From Alkalicoccobacillus porphyridii (GTDB lineage: Bacteria; Bacillota; Bacilli; Bacillales; Bacillaceae_D), in contig NZ_VLXZ01000008.1 in NCBI RefSeq assembly GCF_007293315.1, forward strand, positions 163,307 to 227,306: a stretch of DNA of 64,000 bases, in the 5' to 3' direction. How positions within the stretch are numbered: the stretch's first letter is position 1; each line of letters begins with the position of its first letter. The notes below the pieces were generated by a model that saw only the letters and a program-made list of their open reading frames with translations, was not told the origin of the DNA and did no database searches. This document shows, piece after piece, positions 44,901 to 52,284 of this stretch. The translations under genes were made by a program, and so were the position numbers.

Positions 44901-45444
44901 TATTCGATATGTTAAAGCGGCATCCATCCTAATTGGATTTTATTATCCGTACCATTTGTTCATCTCTCTTGTACCGGTACCGGATGAATTTATGAGTTTT
45001 GTATATATCGTTCCTTGTATTCTATTGGTGAGTCTACTATTACGACTTGTTTCAAAGGATCAGTCCTGGAGACAGCCTGTTGAGATGGTTGTGGTGGTTT
45101 TTGGTTTTATAGGAATGAGTCTGTCAACCCTTGCAAATCAGACGCTTTATGGAAGTCTCACATTAAGTATTTTAGCCATTCTTGCCATCCTTGCTGGCTT
45201 CTACTTAAAATATGCTGCTTATTTTGTGACCGGTACAGTCGCCCTATTGGTGAATACACTTTATGCAACCAGGGCCTTTTGGGCAAGTGTGCCGTGGTGG
45301 ATTTATTTGATGGCTGGCGGTCTGATCTTAATTGGTTTTGCTACGTACCAAGAGCTTAAGAAACGTGAGGAAGATACGACAATGGGCGATCAATGGCGAC
45401 AGTTCATTTATCGCATTAAAAACTATTTTAAAAATTGGAACTAA
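41980..45444 (+). CDS. Giant polytopic membrane protein of unknown function
   Basis: About 1154 residues. A charged cytoplasmic start (about 45-60 residues) is followed by a Lys/Pro-rich linker (KKAPKPAPPKPS), then some 30 hydrophobic segments from residue 100 to the end and a short charged tail. The start is GTG 41980, with AAGGGAG nine bases upstream; the longer frame crosses a terminator. It has no transporter motif, catalytic motif or ATPase. Similar bacillar proteins carry the label SCO7613 C-terminal-domain membrane protein or DUF2157-like, from memory. The N-terminal part resembles a short-C-terminal-domain-like module. Monocistronic. Confidence 0.75.
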   Translation: MNEEEKKKQLERMDTAIDEIVILYKEKRISLSTFVDVKKSFEEKKVSLLVENKAVEIKEPVINSEQKPTPVQREPVKKAPKPAPPKPSIIKKERSPEEKRKRRLTYILTSGVALLLLGGVLLALTNWLVLQATTKVFLISGIALVFAGMSYLAHRLKIKQTMLAFLMLFAFFVPIVFFSISYYGIFGSYLSMGGEGSMLFAALASLTCAALYAFLYSIEAHRVFQIVTLVATGVTSLYAAGFIASTVEVYVLILAVFVFVQLLLWRPIATNRYVKSYRSLLPWFVLSQLLLVALIQMILFNWSNLGFFNYMLIGTLFFLLACRHAPYRGLSIPAVLSFSIGLTGFIFTAEYIQAYMYAIVVLVLPAALYSVWMIERRSERGAMIYLPVQIMFYVSVVFTHLFGQIMLLVESTTPNLYFLTVSGAALLLLLSGWQAKKRLALFFSYLLSFYTVWFLFVFYVPDLITRSIIVSILFLGAYALTVFAKKVDTRLIRNPVKLVAGISFIMVVLELGSEQEWIYTTVLLAVMSVLSSLFALYEQKSFKKVTGIAGVSALFLATITGYSAFWGTNVSSLNMPLEWANHYLAASVLLVGMYFVYKRLQGVFIANLSFIGGGALYLIMLFQVMTHYSLFSTVFPELLTLHAIAGLGYFLLATLVVFKKKEFYWGVFAFSLFVYLSFLHYPFSDSPLIYWLVLLFVGGIFSVMGRAMKKKTAYGGKVFFINGQLLVIIVSIIYMPAIYVEALSPHGLMIPMAFLLAEIIKPLEKRIRTLQSIAFAVLLLLHNMIWFDHLSFVTISDSLLLTGGLILLSTMWRPISYQSKALLVSLGMLNTYPLGIMAAEAQEYGLVKIAIVLIISAGTIYYIEEKWRKDLYSLIPLLLASLVVVTSSVETLVSVILLILLAFATKAAGVHYIGWSLFNQKRFNVYQLTSTILVLTASIQLRVDTSFSTEVELVMATVLFAYLLLLFAKEKNQHIRYVKAASILIGFYYPYHLFISLVPVPDEFMSFVYIVPCILLVSLLLRLVSKDQSWRQPVEMVVVVFGFIGMSLSTLANQTLYGSLTLSILAILAILAGFYLKYAAYFVTGTVALLVNTLYATRAFWASVPWWIYLMAGGLILIGFATYQELKKREEDTTMGDQWRQFIYRIKNYFKNWN

Positions 45445-45490
45445 CTAGCTTAAGAAAAATAGTACACAAAAGAAAAGGTATCAACGTTAC

Positions 45491-45523
45491 AGGGAATCAG
45501 ATTATTCTGGTTCTCCTTTTTTG
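45491..45523 (+). terminator. Terminator of the giant membrane protein gene
   Basis: AGGGAATCAGA pairs imperfectly with TCTGGTTCTCC, followed by TTTTTTGG. Confidence 0.6.
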
Positions 45524-45668
45524 GTTTGGTAGGATAGCCCGTTGCCTAGCGATTAGGAGAGAGGATTTTTAATTACTTTTGTTAGATGAAGATTGGGTTT
45601 AGGAACTTGACCATTTATATAGCAATCAAAAAACTACGAACATATAATATCGCGAAAGGAGTGATAAA

Positions 45669-46043
45669 ATGGAAGATTTATTGAAGGAAATACACGATAA
45701 GATAAACCATAAGAAGAAGGATCATGATAAGAAAGATCATGACAAGAAAGATCATGACAAAAAAGATCACAAGAAGAAAGACCATGATAAAAAATGTCAT
45801 GATAAGAAATGTCATGAAAAGAAATGTCATCATGATAAAAAGTGCCACGATAAAAAATGTCATGATAAGAAGCCTATGATCATTAAACGTTGTTGTGAGA
45901 AAAAACATTGCCATAAAAAGTGTCCCAAGCATTGTCATAAGCATTGTCATAAACGCAGTTACAACAACTCGATTCAGTACTTTAGAAGGTCCGTGAGCAA
46001 TGGATGCATGAATAATTCTTGCTTCGAATTCCCTGAATCCTAA
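45669..46043 (+). CDS. Lys/His/Asp/Cys-rich repeat protein
   Basis: 124 residues. After EDLLKEIHDKINHKKK come units of five or six residues: first KKDHD repeats (about residues 20-45), then KKCHD/KKCHE repeats (about 45-70). Later come KRCCEKKHCHKKCPKHCHKH and a short non-repeated tail. About 15 Cys and more than 25 His residues suggest metal binding or cross-linking, as in spore-coat or morphogenetic proteins of bacilli. A spore role is inferred from composition only. The coding strand is clear: AAAGGAGTG precedes the ATG and a terminator follows; the opposite frame is hydrophobic by codon mirroring. Repeat-unit slippage would make length variable between strains. Confidence 0.8.
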   Translation: MEDLLKEIHDKINHKKKDHDKKDHDKKDHDKKDHKKKDHDKKCHDKKCHEKKCHHDKKCHDKKCHDKKPMIIKRCCEKKHCHKKCPKHCHKHCHKRSYNNSIQYFRRSVSNGCMNNSCFEFPES

Positions 46044-46066
46044 TAATGCAGGCTAGGACAAATATT

Positions 46067-46101
46067 ATCCGAACATGGCCTAGGGCTGTGTTCGGACTTT
46101 T
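46067..46101 (+). terminator. Terminator of the repeat-protein gene
   Basis: TCCGAACA pairs with TGTTCGGA and is followed by CTTTTTTTTT. Confidence 0.88.
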
Positions 46102-46248
46102 TTTTAAAAGAAGTATGGATGGAAATATTCTTCTATTACCTAGTATATTCTCGTTTTGTTAGGCCTTTTTCGTATAGAATAGACTTATATCACATAAATA
46201 AAACGGTTAAAGTGTAATAAGGGAAAAATGTTGATAGGATGTGGAGCG

Positions 46249-46785
46249 ATGAAGAAACGAATTGCGATTGACATGGATGAAGTGATTGCTGATTTTATTC
46301 CAAAACACTTAGATAGGTATAATCAAGAGTATAATGAGCAACTCACTGTAAACGACCTTCAAGGTTGTACGCTGGAGTCTTTACGCCCAGATTTAGAAGA
46401 TGTCATTAAGGGATACATAAGGGAACCGAATTTTTTTAGGGATTTAAAGGTAATAAAGGATAGTCAATCAGTTATTGAGGAGTTAAGCTTTTTATATGAG
46501 GTATATATCACAACAGCAGCTATGGAATATCCCACCTCATTCACTGCAAAGTACGAATGGTTAAAGGAGCATTTTCCTTTTTTAAGTGATATGAATTTTG
46601 TCTTCTGTGGTACGAAGAAAATAATTCGAGCCGATTATCTTATTGATGATAACACCAAACATTTTAAAACATTCGAGGGTCAAGGATTGTTATACACAGC
46701 ACCCCATAATGTACATGAGACAGGTTACGTTAGAGTGAATAATTGGCAGGAGATCAAATCGTTTTTTTCTAAAGAGGACAAGTAG
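46249..46785 (+). CDS. 5'-nucleotidase, NT5C (HAD) type
   Basis: About 178 residues. IAIDMDEVIADF is the HAD motif I with the DMD typical of 5'(3')-deoxyribonucleotidases, EVYITTAAMEYP is motif II and DYLIDDNTKHFK is motif III/IV. It would dephosphorylate nucleoside monophosphates in the cytoplasm. ATG 46249 matches the usual family start; ATG 46228, preceded by AAGGG, would add seven residues and cannot be excluded. Confidence 0.85.
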   Translation: MKKRIAIDMDEVIADFIPKHLDRYNQEYNEQLTVNDLQGCTLESLRPDLEDVIKGYIREPNFFRDLKVIKDSQSVIEELSFLYEVYITTAAMEYPTSFTAKYEWLKEHFPFLSDMNFVFCGTKKIIRADYLIDDNTKHFKTFEGQGLLYTAPHNVHETGYVRVNNWQEIKSFFSKEDK

Positions 46786-46868
46786 AACTTTGCTACACAC
46801 CTGATTTTTTATAGTATGTATATACAATATCTGGTACACTTTTCTTTGAGGGGAGAGTTTACATACAG

Positions 46869-47309
46869 ATGAAAAAAATTAGAATCTTGTCTATCCTTGC
46901 ATTTGTCATATTAGCCTTTACTTTTTTTGCCCTTTTAGTTTCCGTCTTCACCATTGAGAATAATGAAACCGTTCGAGCAGGTCTGGTTGATTTATATGAA
47001 CAAGACCCTAAAGTACAAAGAGATATTATGGCAGGGACGGACTCTGCGACGATTGATGAATTTGTTGATGAATCTATACAGATCTTTAAATCTGTTAGCA
47101 TCATTTTGGCCGTTATGACATTTGTTTTGCTACTAATCATTGGTATTGGTTTATTCCTACAAAGACGATCACCAAAGACTTCAGGTATTCTCTATGTTGT
47201 TACTGGAGTTATTACTCTATTAAGTGTCATTCTTCCAGTTCTACTTATTCCCGCAGGCGTTATGAGCTTTAGACAGGCAAAAAACCAATCACAGAAGTTC
47301 AACGGATGA
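46869..47309 (+). CDS. DUF4064-like membrane protein
   Basis: 146 residues. The first span is RILSILAFVILAFTFFALLVSVF, then an outer segment of about 50 residues, a second span IILAVMTFVLLLIIGIGLFL and a third near ILYVVTGVITLLSVILPVLLIPAGVM. The pattern and length fit the DUF4064 family of Firmicutes. Function unknown. It overlaps the next gene by four bases, so both are co-translated. Confidence 0.7.
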   Translation: MKKIRILSILAFVILAFTFFALLVSVFTIENNETVRAGLVDLYEQDPKVQRDIMAGTDSATIDEFVDESIQIFKSVSIILAVMTFVLLLIIGIGLFLQRRSPKTSGILYVVTGVITLLSVILPVLLIPAGVMSFRQAKNQSQKFNG

Positions 47310-47704
47310 ATGAAGAAGTGATTTCTCTATTTGCGGGTATGGGGGCAGTCATCTGTTTCGTCATTATTCTTCTACAAATTTTACTGGTCTTTGGAAAGCC
47401 TTATGGTGCACTAACTATGGGAGGGAAGTATAGAATTCTTCCGCTTCCTTTACGAGTAGCGAGTGGTATCTCAGCCATTATATTAGGAACCGTGGGCTAT
47501 CTTCTTTTGCAACAAACAGAGATCTTACCAAAATTATTACCTTTCGAGCTCTCGAGAATCATTCTTTGGGCATTTACTATTTTCCTTGGTGTAAATGTCC
47601 TAGCAAATATTGCTTCAAAGAGTAGATGGGAACGAATCATTATGACTCCGCTGGCACTTATCCTTTTTGTTGTTTGTTTAGCCGTTTCTATCTATACATC
47701 TTAA
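47306..47704 (+). CDS. Small membrane protein, four spans
   Basis: 132 residues with hydrophobic segments near 8-28, 52-68, 82-100 and 110-130 and the short charged turns KSRWER and GGKYR. I do not recognise the family. The start overlaps the DUF4064-like stop (ATGA), which suggests a two-gene membrane unit. Confidence 0.7.
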   Translation: MNEEVISLFAGMGAVICFVIILLQILLVFGKPYGALTMGGKYRILPLPLRVASGISAIILGTVGYLLLQQTEILPKLLPFELSRIILWAFTIFLGVNVLANIASKSRWERIIMTPLALILFVVCLAVSIYTS

Positions 47705-47726
47705 ATTGAAGAAGGGTGTGGTCAAG

Positions 47727-48104
47727 TTGAAAGTGAAGCTGGATATGGTTGGAATTGTAGTGAAGGATATGAGAGCAGCATTAGATTTTTACCGGGTACT
47801 TGGATTTAATATTTCCAATGATTTAAATGATGAACCTCATGCAGAAGTAAATCAGGACGGTGTTAGATTAGCTTTTGATACTCAGGAGATTGCCAGATCT
47901 GTGTATGGGTCATGGGATGAACCAACTGGACATCGAGTGGAACTTGCTTTTCTCTGCGAGAGTAGTGAGGAAGTAGATAGGGTCTATCGTCTAGTGACTG
48001 AGGAAGGTTATGAAGGCCATAAAGAACCTTGGGATGCTGTCTGGGGGCAACGCTATGCCATTGTAAAGGATCCGGATGGTAATTTGATTAGTTTCTTTGC
48101 ATGA
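47727..48104 (+). CDS. VOC-family (glyoxalase/bleomycin-resistance) protein
   Basis: About 125 residues with two beta-alpha-beta-beta-beta halves: LDMVGIVVKDMRAALDFYRVLGF, and VDRVYRLVTEEGYEGH ... YAIVKDPDGNLISFF with the usual Glu/His-type metal sites only partly visible. It may be a small-molecule binder or a lyase. TTG 47727 is chosen because GAAGGGTGTG precedes it; the frame is also open from TTG 47706. Confidence 0.82.
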   Translation: MKVKLDMVGIVVKDMRAALDFYRVLGFNISNDLNDEPHAEVNQDGVRLAFDTQEIARSVYGSWDEPTGHRVELAFLCESSEEVDRVYRLVTEEGYEGHKEPWDAVWGQRYAIVKDPDGNLISFFA

Positions 48105-48132
48105 CTTCACATTATTAAAGGAGGTGTGTCAC

Positions 48133-48156
48133 ATGTTGAGAATCCATCAAATGTGA
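48133..48156 (+). CDS. Possible seven-codon leader peptide MLRIHQM
   Basis: AAAGGAGGTG, close to a perfect Shine-Dalgarno sequence, lies six bases before ATG, and the frame stops after seven codons. A perfect 14-bp inverted repeat follows and then the serine hydrolase ribosome site. It could be a regulatory leader peptide or the remains of a lost gene. Confidence 0.4.
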   Translation: MLRIHQM

Positions 48157-48167
48157 ACGCTTTATTA

Positions 48168-48219
48168 ATTTATCTTTTTTGACAGCTAGAAAATGATAAA
48201 ACCACCAAAAAAGATAAAT
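48168..48219 (+). promoter_or_regulatory. Perfect 14-bp inverted repeat before the serine hydrolase
   Basis: ATTTATCTTTTTTG (48168-48181) and CAAAAAAGATAAAT (48206-48219) are exact complements around 24 bases. The right arm abuts the GAGGAG ribosome site of the next gene. No termination is expected because no T-run follows. Confidence 0.7.
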
Positions 48220-48232
48220 GAGGAGAATGTTT

Positions 48233-49255
48233 ATGAATATCAATCAGATTGAAAAACAAGTAGACACTAAACAACAAGAGGTTCAATTTTCGGGAACTGT
48301 ATATGCCAAATTAGGGGAGCAGGAATTTTTGAAGAGCTATGGCTTAGCCAATCGTTCTGAAGAAATCAAAAATACAGGAGATACCCGATACGGTATAGCT
48401 TCTGGCTCTAAACCCATTACTGCAGCAGCAGTTTGTTTGCTTGTTGAGCAGGGGAAACTTTCATTTGATTCAAAGCTACAGGATTATCTTGCTGAAGAAT
48501 TTCCTAACTTTGATAAAGGAATCACCATTCATCACTTGCTGACTCACACTTCAGGTATTCCAGATTATTTTGATGAAGATGTAATGGATGATTTTGAAGA
48601 GCTCTGGGTGAAGCATCCCATGTATTTAATTAGAGAGTTAAAGGATTTCTTACCTCTTTTTCAGAATGAACAGATGAAATCAAAGCCGGGTTCTGAGTTT
48701 CACTATAATAATGCAGGATACATTGTGTTAGGACTTGTTATTGAAAAAGTAAGTGATATGGCATTTAGTGAGTTCGTTCAAACATATATTTTTGATAAGC
48801 TTGGAATGCGGAACTCTGGTTACTTTGAATTGGATGCACTTCCTAAGAATTGTGCAATAGGGTATTTGGAGAAGCCTGACGGTGGATACCGGACGAACGT
48901 CTATTCATTACCTGCAAAGAGTGCTTCTGATGGGGGCGTCTTTGTTACGGTGGGTGATATGATGAGCTTTTGGGAAGGTTTGATTGCTGGAAAGCTGTTT
49001 AACCAAGAGTTAGTCAGTGTATATCTAACTCCCCATGCTACAATAGACAAAGATGATGACTTTTATTATGGGTATGGTCATTATATTGAAGCGAATGAAA
49101 AGGGGATTAACAGACAAATTCTCATGGGATATGATCCGGGTGTGAATTTCAGAGCTGTTTTCTATCCTGAGTCTGGATTACGTGTGATTGTTTGCTCTAA
49201 TCTCTCTGATGGGGCGTATGATATGATTACAGAGGTTCAATCTGTTTTGAAATAA
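48233..49255 (+). CDS. Class-C beta-lactamase-fold serine hydrolase
   Basis: About 340 residues, no signal peptide. IASGSKPITAAAVCLLVEQG holds the nucleophile Ser-x-x-Lys near residue 57, and FHYNNAGYIVLGLVIEKVS the Tyr-x-Asn near 160. LLTHTSGIPDYFDED is the family HTSGI motif. The third motif (H/KxG) is not clear in the C-terminal part (GYGHYIEANE...). It is likely an esterase or D-aminopeptidase-like enzyme rather than a beta-lactamase. ATG 48233 follows GAGGAG. Confidence 0.87.
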   Translation: MNINQIEKQVDTKQQEVQFSGTVYAKLGEQEFLKSYGLANRSEEIKNTGDTRYGIASGSKPITAAAVCLLVEQGKLSFDSKLQDYLAEEFPNFDKGITIHHLLTHTSGIPDYFDEDVMDDFEELWVKHPMYLIRELKDFLPLFQNEQMKSKPGSEFHYNNAGYIVLGLVIEKVSDMAFSEFVQTYIFDKLGMRNSGYFELDALPKNCAIGYLEKPDGGYRTNVYSLPAKSASDGGVFVTVGDMMSFWEGLIAGKLFNQELVSVYLTPHATIDKDDDFYYGYGHYIEANEKGINRQILMGYDPGVNFRAVFYPESGLRVIVCSNLSDGAYDMITEVQSVLK

Positions 49256-49279
49256 GGTATCAATTTTAATAAATAAAAT

Positions 49280-49316
49280 GAAAGCAGTACTACTCTTCAG
49301 TGGTACTGCTTTTTGG
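49280..49316 (+). terminator. Terminator of the serine hydrolase gene
   Basis: AAAGCAGTAC pairs with GTACTGCTTT, followed by TTT. Confidence 0.9.
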
Positions 49317-49339
49317 TGAGTAGATTACTTAGAAGTAAG

Positions 49340-49395
49340 CTTCGGCGTCGCTCCCGGAATGGGGCACGCTTTCCGGGGGCGGGCGCTGATTACCT
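49340..49395 (-). repeat. Detached second module of the interspersed element
   Basis: CGGCGTCGCTCCCGGAATGG and GCACGCTTTCCGGGGGCGGG are the reverse complement of the module at 33440-33495, standing alone next to the full copy that follows. Confidence 0.7.
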
Positions 49396-49410
49396 ATCAT
49401 CACCTGGTCA

Positions 49411-49868
49411 AGTCCTTATTATTATGTAAATAGTAGTACCGATGCCTACCCAAAAACAAGCGGACACAATTGGCGGGCCGACACATATTTAAACAAAAAA
49501 CAGCCTCACTCCTTAGATGGAATGTTGGTCATTTGTTTCATCGGGAACATGAGCGGAAGGAGAAACCGAAGACTCCTACGGAACAGAACGCGTCTGAAGC
49601 CCTTGAAGGAGTGATCTTCTCCTTCAAGGGCTGAGGCCGTTCCCGTGGAAAGCGAAGGTTTCTCCTGTAGCGGTGTAAATGAGCTCATTTCTAATGACCT
49701 TTTCAGTGAACTCTATAATAAGGTTCAATGAGATAAATCAACGTAGTCGGGTTATCTCATTAACTTGCCTCGGGTAAATGCCTCCAATTTTGGGAGCGAC
49801 AGACGAAGAAATGAATTATGGCTTTGTCCATAAAACTTCCAGATTTATTAACACATAAACATTCAACT
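49411..49868. mobile_element. Interspersed MITE-like element, nearly complete
   Basis: The left end is AGTCCTTATTATTATGTAAA, then ACAAGCGGACACAATTGGCG. The inner end is reduced (about 49490). The core hairpin runs 49552-49675, followed by TTTTCAGTGAACTC, the second module with AATGCCTCCAATTTTGGGAG, and a decayed right end TTAACACATAAACA. From 49869 to 50000 nothing further is recognisable. Confidence 0.72.
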
Positions 49869-50021
49869 AACGTAGCCAAAAAATCTTGTGACTCCCTGTG
49901 AGGCTGACTTACGGGTGCCATATATTTTGGGTGGAGCGATGTTGCTGCAGCTCTTTTTTGTATCATAAAGTGTGGATACATCATATGGTACATTAGGCTA
50001 GATAAAGAGGGAGGAGTATGT

Positions 50022-50144
50022 GTGGATAATTCCTTCAAGTCAGGAGCGTTGTTATTCATTGTCGTTATTATATTTGGGTTATTCGCCATTGGTGCTGGCA
50101 AAGATGATGATACGGCAGGAAGCGATGTAATTCTTACTCAATAA
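50022..50144 (+). CDS. 40-residue single-span membrane protein
   Basis: The frame opens at GTG 50022 with AGGGAGGAG six bases before it. It reads VDNSFKSGALLFIVVIIFGL, continues FAIGAGKDDDTAGSDVILTQ and stops at TAA 50142-50144. One strongly hydrophobic helix (about residues 9-25) and an acidic tail. The layout recalls the tiny YjcZ-type sporulation membrane proteins of bacilli, but the sequence is not a clear match. The next gene starts 17 bases later, so they look co-transcribed. Confidence 0.6.
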   Translation: MDNSFKSGALLFIVVIIFGLFAIGAGKDDDTAGSDVILTQ

Positions 50145-50161
50145 CAGGAGGCACTGTTTCC

Positions 50162-50410
50162 ATGACAAAGGGAAATAATCATTTTGAGGGTATGTTTACA
50201 AATTACAGCCTCTCACCACAACAAATTGCTGTGGTGACGGGTATTTTACTAGATGCATTAGTCGTTCAGGCTGTTTTAGTGGACAATAATCAACGAGTAG
50301 AAATTGTATTGGAAGGAAGCCTAAATGATGGTGGTAAAGTAAACACAGTTGTTAATGATATTTATAATATGAAATTTGGTGAGATTTTTAATGGATTCAC
50401 AAAAAAATAA
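50162..50410 (+). CDS. Hypothetical protein, 82 residues
   Basis: ATG 50162 follows AACAGGAGG. The sequence runs from a charged start (TKGNNHFEGMFTNYSLSPQQ) into a hydrophobic stretch IAVVTGILLDALVVQAVLVD, then a polar end with VEIVLEGSLNDGG and MKFGEIFNGF. The hydrophobic part is amphipathic rather than a clear membrane span. I do not recognise the family. Confidence 0.65.
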   Translation: MTKGNNHFEGMFTNYSLSPQQIAVVTGILLDALVVQAVLVDNNQRVEIVLEGSLNDGGKVNTVVNDIYNMKFGEIFNGFTKK

Positions 50411-50441
50411 GAAAGAATCTTACATTAACTAAAACCTTTAG

Positions 50442-50478
50442 AACCTCATGTTTTAATTTGTGGGGTTTTTTATTTTTT
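50442..50478 (+). terminator. Terminator
   Basis: AACCTCA pairs with TGGGGTT (one G-U pair), followed by TTTTTATTTTTT. Confidence 0.7.
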
Positions 50479-50634
50479 AAAGGAATAAAGCTGAGAAATA
50501 TGGGTACATAAAGGTTATAGGTCTTACAATTAATAATAATAATTAAGATTCCCCTATTATTATTAGGGTATGGCTTGTATACTAAAAGTGGACGAGAAAA
50601 ATAATGTTCTTGTCTCTAAAAAAGGAATGTTCTG

Positions 50635-51351
50635 ATGAATACAGTATCTGTACAAGCTGAAATTGCAAGTTATGTAGGAAAACTGTTAAGAGATAACTTT
50701 GGCAAAGGACCATCGTCTGTATATGTCTCTATAAAAAAACCATATATCACTATGCACCTAAGAGAGTTTCTATCTCCGATGGAGCGGGTATTAATGTCGC
50801 AGAAAAAAGATCTTAAAGTGGAAGAGATTAGAGACCTGTTAATGAATGAACTTTTACCTGAGATCAAAGCGATGTTAAATGCAAACCATCATCTAAATGT
50901 AACTGAGCTTTATTATGACTGGTCACTACATAATCGCTCGGGCATTATTGTTGGTATTTTTGATATAAATGATACCTCGGTTGATACGGCAGATGATTAT
51001 CCGAATAAAGCAGCCATTCATCGTGAAATCGATCAGGTAAGTAAACAAGCAGAAAGACTCCCCGATTCAGTTGATTCATGGTTTCTTAATGACAGAACAT
51101 TAGTTGTAAAGAGATCAGGAATTCTTGTACGAATTGAGAAGGAACTTATTCGCTCGGGATTCGAAGAGCCATTAAAATTAACTAAAAGACATCTAGAAAA
51201 AAGTCTGCTTGAAACTGGGGATTTTAACGATATCTTTAATGCTGAGATCATGGATATCTTTGTCGATTGGGACTTTCAAGAGGATATTAGTTACATTATA
51301 TTTATTTTAAAACCAAATAAGAGCCAAGGTAGCAACGCTTCAGACAATTAG
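50635..51351 (+). CDS. Two-domain DUF2294 (MpsC-like) protein
   Basis: 238 residues made of two related halves. Residues 1-110 have SVYVSIKKPYITMHLREFLSPMERVL and TELYYDWSLHNRSGIIVGIF. Residues 125-230 have SWFLNDRTLVVKRSGILVRIEKELI and IFVDWDFQEDISYIIFIL. Each half matches DUF2294 (PF10057), now linked to the MpsC part of a Na+-coupled membrane-potential system; B. subtilis YbcI is a single-domain member. No MpsA or MpsB homologue is next to it. ATG 50635 has AAAAGGAATG upstream. Confidence 0.8.
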   Translation: MNTVSVQAEIASYVGKLLRDNFGKGPSSVYVSIKKPYITMHLREFLSPMERVLMSQKKDLKVEEIRDLLMNELLPEIKAMLNANHHLNVTELYYDWSLHNRSGIIVGIFDINDTSVDTADDYPNKAAIHREIDQVSKQAERLPDSVDSWFLNDRTLVVKRSGILVRIEKELIRSGFEEPLKLTKRHLEKSLLETGDFNDIFNAEIMDIFVDWDFQEDISYIIFILKPNKSQGSNASDN

Positions 51352-51363
51352 AGCTGATCGTAA

Positions 51364-51398
51364 GCCGAAAGGGATTAACCTCCTTTTCGGTTTTTTTA
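51364..51398 (+). terminator. Terminator of the DUF2294 gene
   Basis: CCGAAAGGG... pairs with CCTTTTCGG (CCGAAA-GG / CC-TTTTCGG), followed by TTTTTTTATTT. Confidence 0.85.
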
Positions 51399-51420
51399 TT
51401 TGAAAAAGGAGAGAGATACG

Positions 51421-51612
51421 ATGAAATATCTTATCGATACAACGCAGAAACTTATACACAGATCCTCTTTCGTTCGAGATGCTTGTGAGTATCACACTAC
51501 AACGTTAGAAAGTAGAGAAAGCACGCATGATGAAGCTTATGTTGAGAAGCTTATCAAACATCAGGACTACTCAAAATGTACTCAATGCTATTCAAGCTTT
51601 TTTAAAGGGTAA
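51421..51612 (+). CDS. Small hypothetical protein with C-terminal CxxC
   Basis: 63 residues from ATG 51421, seven bases after AAAGGAGAG (the frame opening at 51400 has no ribosome site). The start YLIDTTQKLIHRSSFVRDAC is followed by acidic helices and ends SKCTQCYSSFFKG. The CxxC and an earlier Cys could bind metal. I do not recognise a named family. Confidence 0.6.
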   Translation: MKYLIDTTQKLIHRSSFVRDACEYHTTTLESRESTHDEAYVEKLIKHQDYSKCTQCYSSFFKG

Positions 51613-51666
51613 CCTACCTACATATGATACACTAAGTGTAAAAATAACCCATATGGAGTTGAGTAT

Positions 51667-52206
51667 TTGATTACACTTAATGAATATATGTTGATGCGAC
51701 CATTAAAAAGTGAGGATATGAAAAGATATTGGGAGCTTGCCTACAAGGAATCAAATCCTGAATGGAAGAAGTGGGATGCTCCCTACTATGAACACCAAGC
51801 ACTTCCTTATGAGTCATTTTTAAAGGATGTAAGCAATCATTATATGGAGCAGCAGGATGTATTTGGTCTGTTTGTTGACAATATCTTAATTGGGACTGTT
51901 TCGTATTATTGGGAACATGAGCCTTCAAATTGGCTCGAGACAGGAATTATTATCTATGACTCTAGTAAATGGAATGAAGGCTATGGCACACCATTTTTAA
52001 AAGCATGGATTACCCATCTCTTTGAAACGCTTCCATTGGTCCGAGTAGGGTTCACTACGTGGTCAGGTAATATGCGGATGATGCGACTTGGAGATAAGTT
52101 AGGTATGACTTTGGAAGCTAGACTGCGAAAATGTCGTCTTTATCAAGGAACCTATTATGATTCAATACGTTACGGGGTGTTAAGGGAAGAGTGGAATAAC
52201 ATATGA
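51667..52206 (+). CDS. RimJ/RimL-type GNAT acetyltransferase
   Basis: 179 residues. LMRPLKSEDMKRYWELAYKES opens it, WLETGIIIYDSSKWNEGYGTPFLKAWITHLF is the acetyl-CoA region and MRLGDKLGMTLEARLRKCRLYQGTYYDSIRYGVL is the typical RimL ending, each quoted in part. The start is TTG 51667, eight bases after TGGAG. Substrate unknown. Confidence 0.87.
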   Translation: MITLNEYMLMRPLKSEDMKRYWELAYKESNPEWKKWDAPYYEHQALPYESFLKDVSNHYMEQQDVFGLFVDNILIGTVSYYWEHEPSNWLETGIIIYDSSKWNEGYGTPFLKAWITHLFETLPLVRVGFTTWSGNMRMMRLGDKLGMTLEARLRKCRLYQGTYYDSIRYGVLREEWNNI

Positions 52207-52228
52207 TACAATCATATTTACATAGGAC

Positions 52229-52264
52229 GAGAATCGCTAACAGTATTTAGCGATTCTTTTTTAA
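52229..52264 (+). terminator. Terminator of the acetyltransferase gene
   Basis: GAATCGCTAA pairs with TTAGCGATTC around 6 bases, followed by TTTTTT. Confidence 0.92.
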
Positions 52265-52284
52265 TACATGAGGAGGCGAGAGAT

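Noticed and set aside
45641..45649. CATATAATA as a mother-cell (sigma-E/K) -10 element for the repeat protein
   Set aside because: The implied start would cut into the ribosome binding site and no matching -35 element is visible.
45678..45950. Hydrophobic minus-strand frame rich in Met, Phe and Thr
   Set aside because: It is the antisense reading of the AAG/GAT/CAT codons of the Lys/His/Asp repeat protein.
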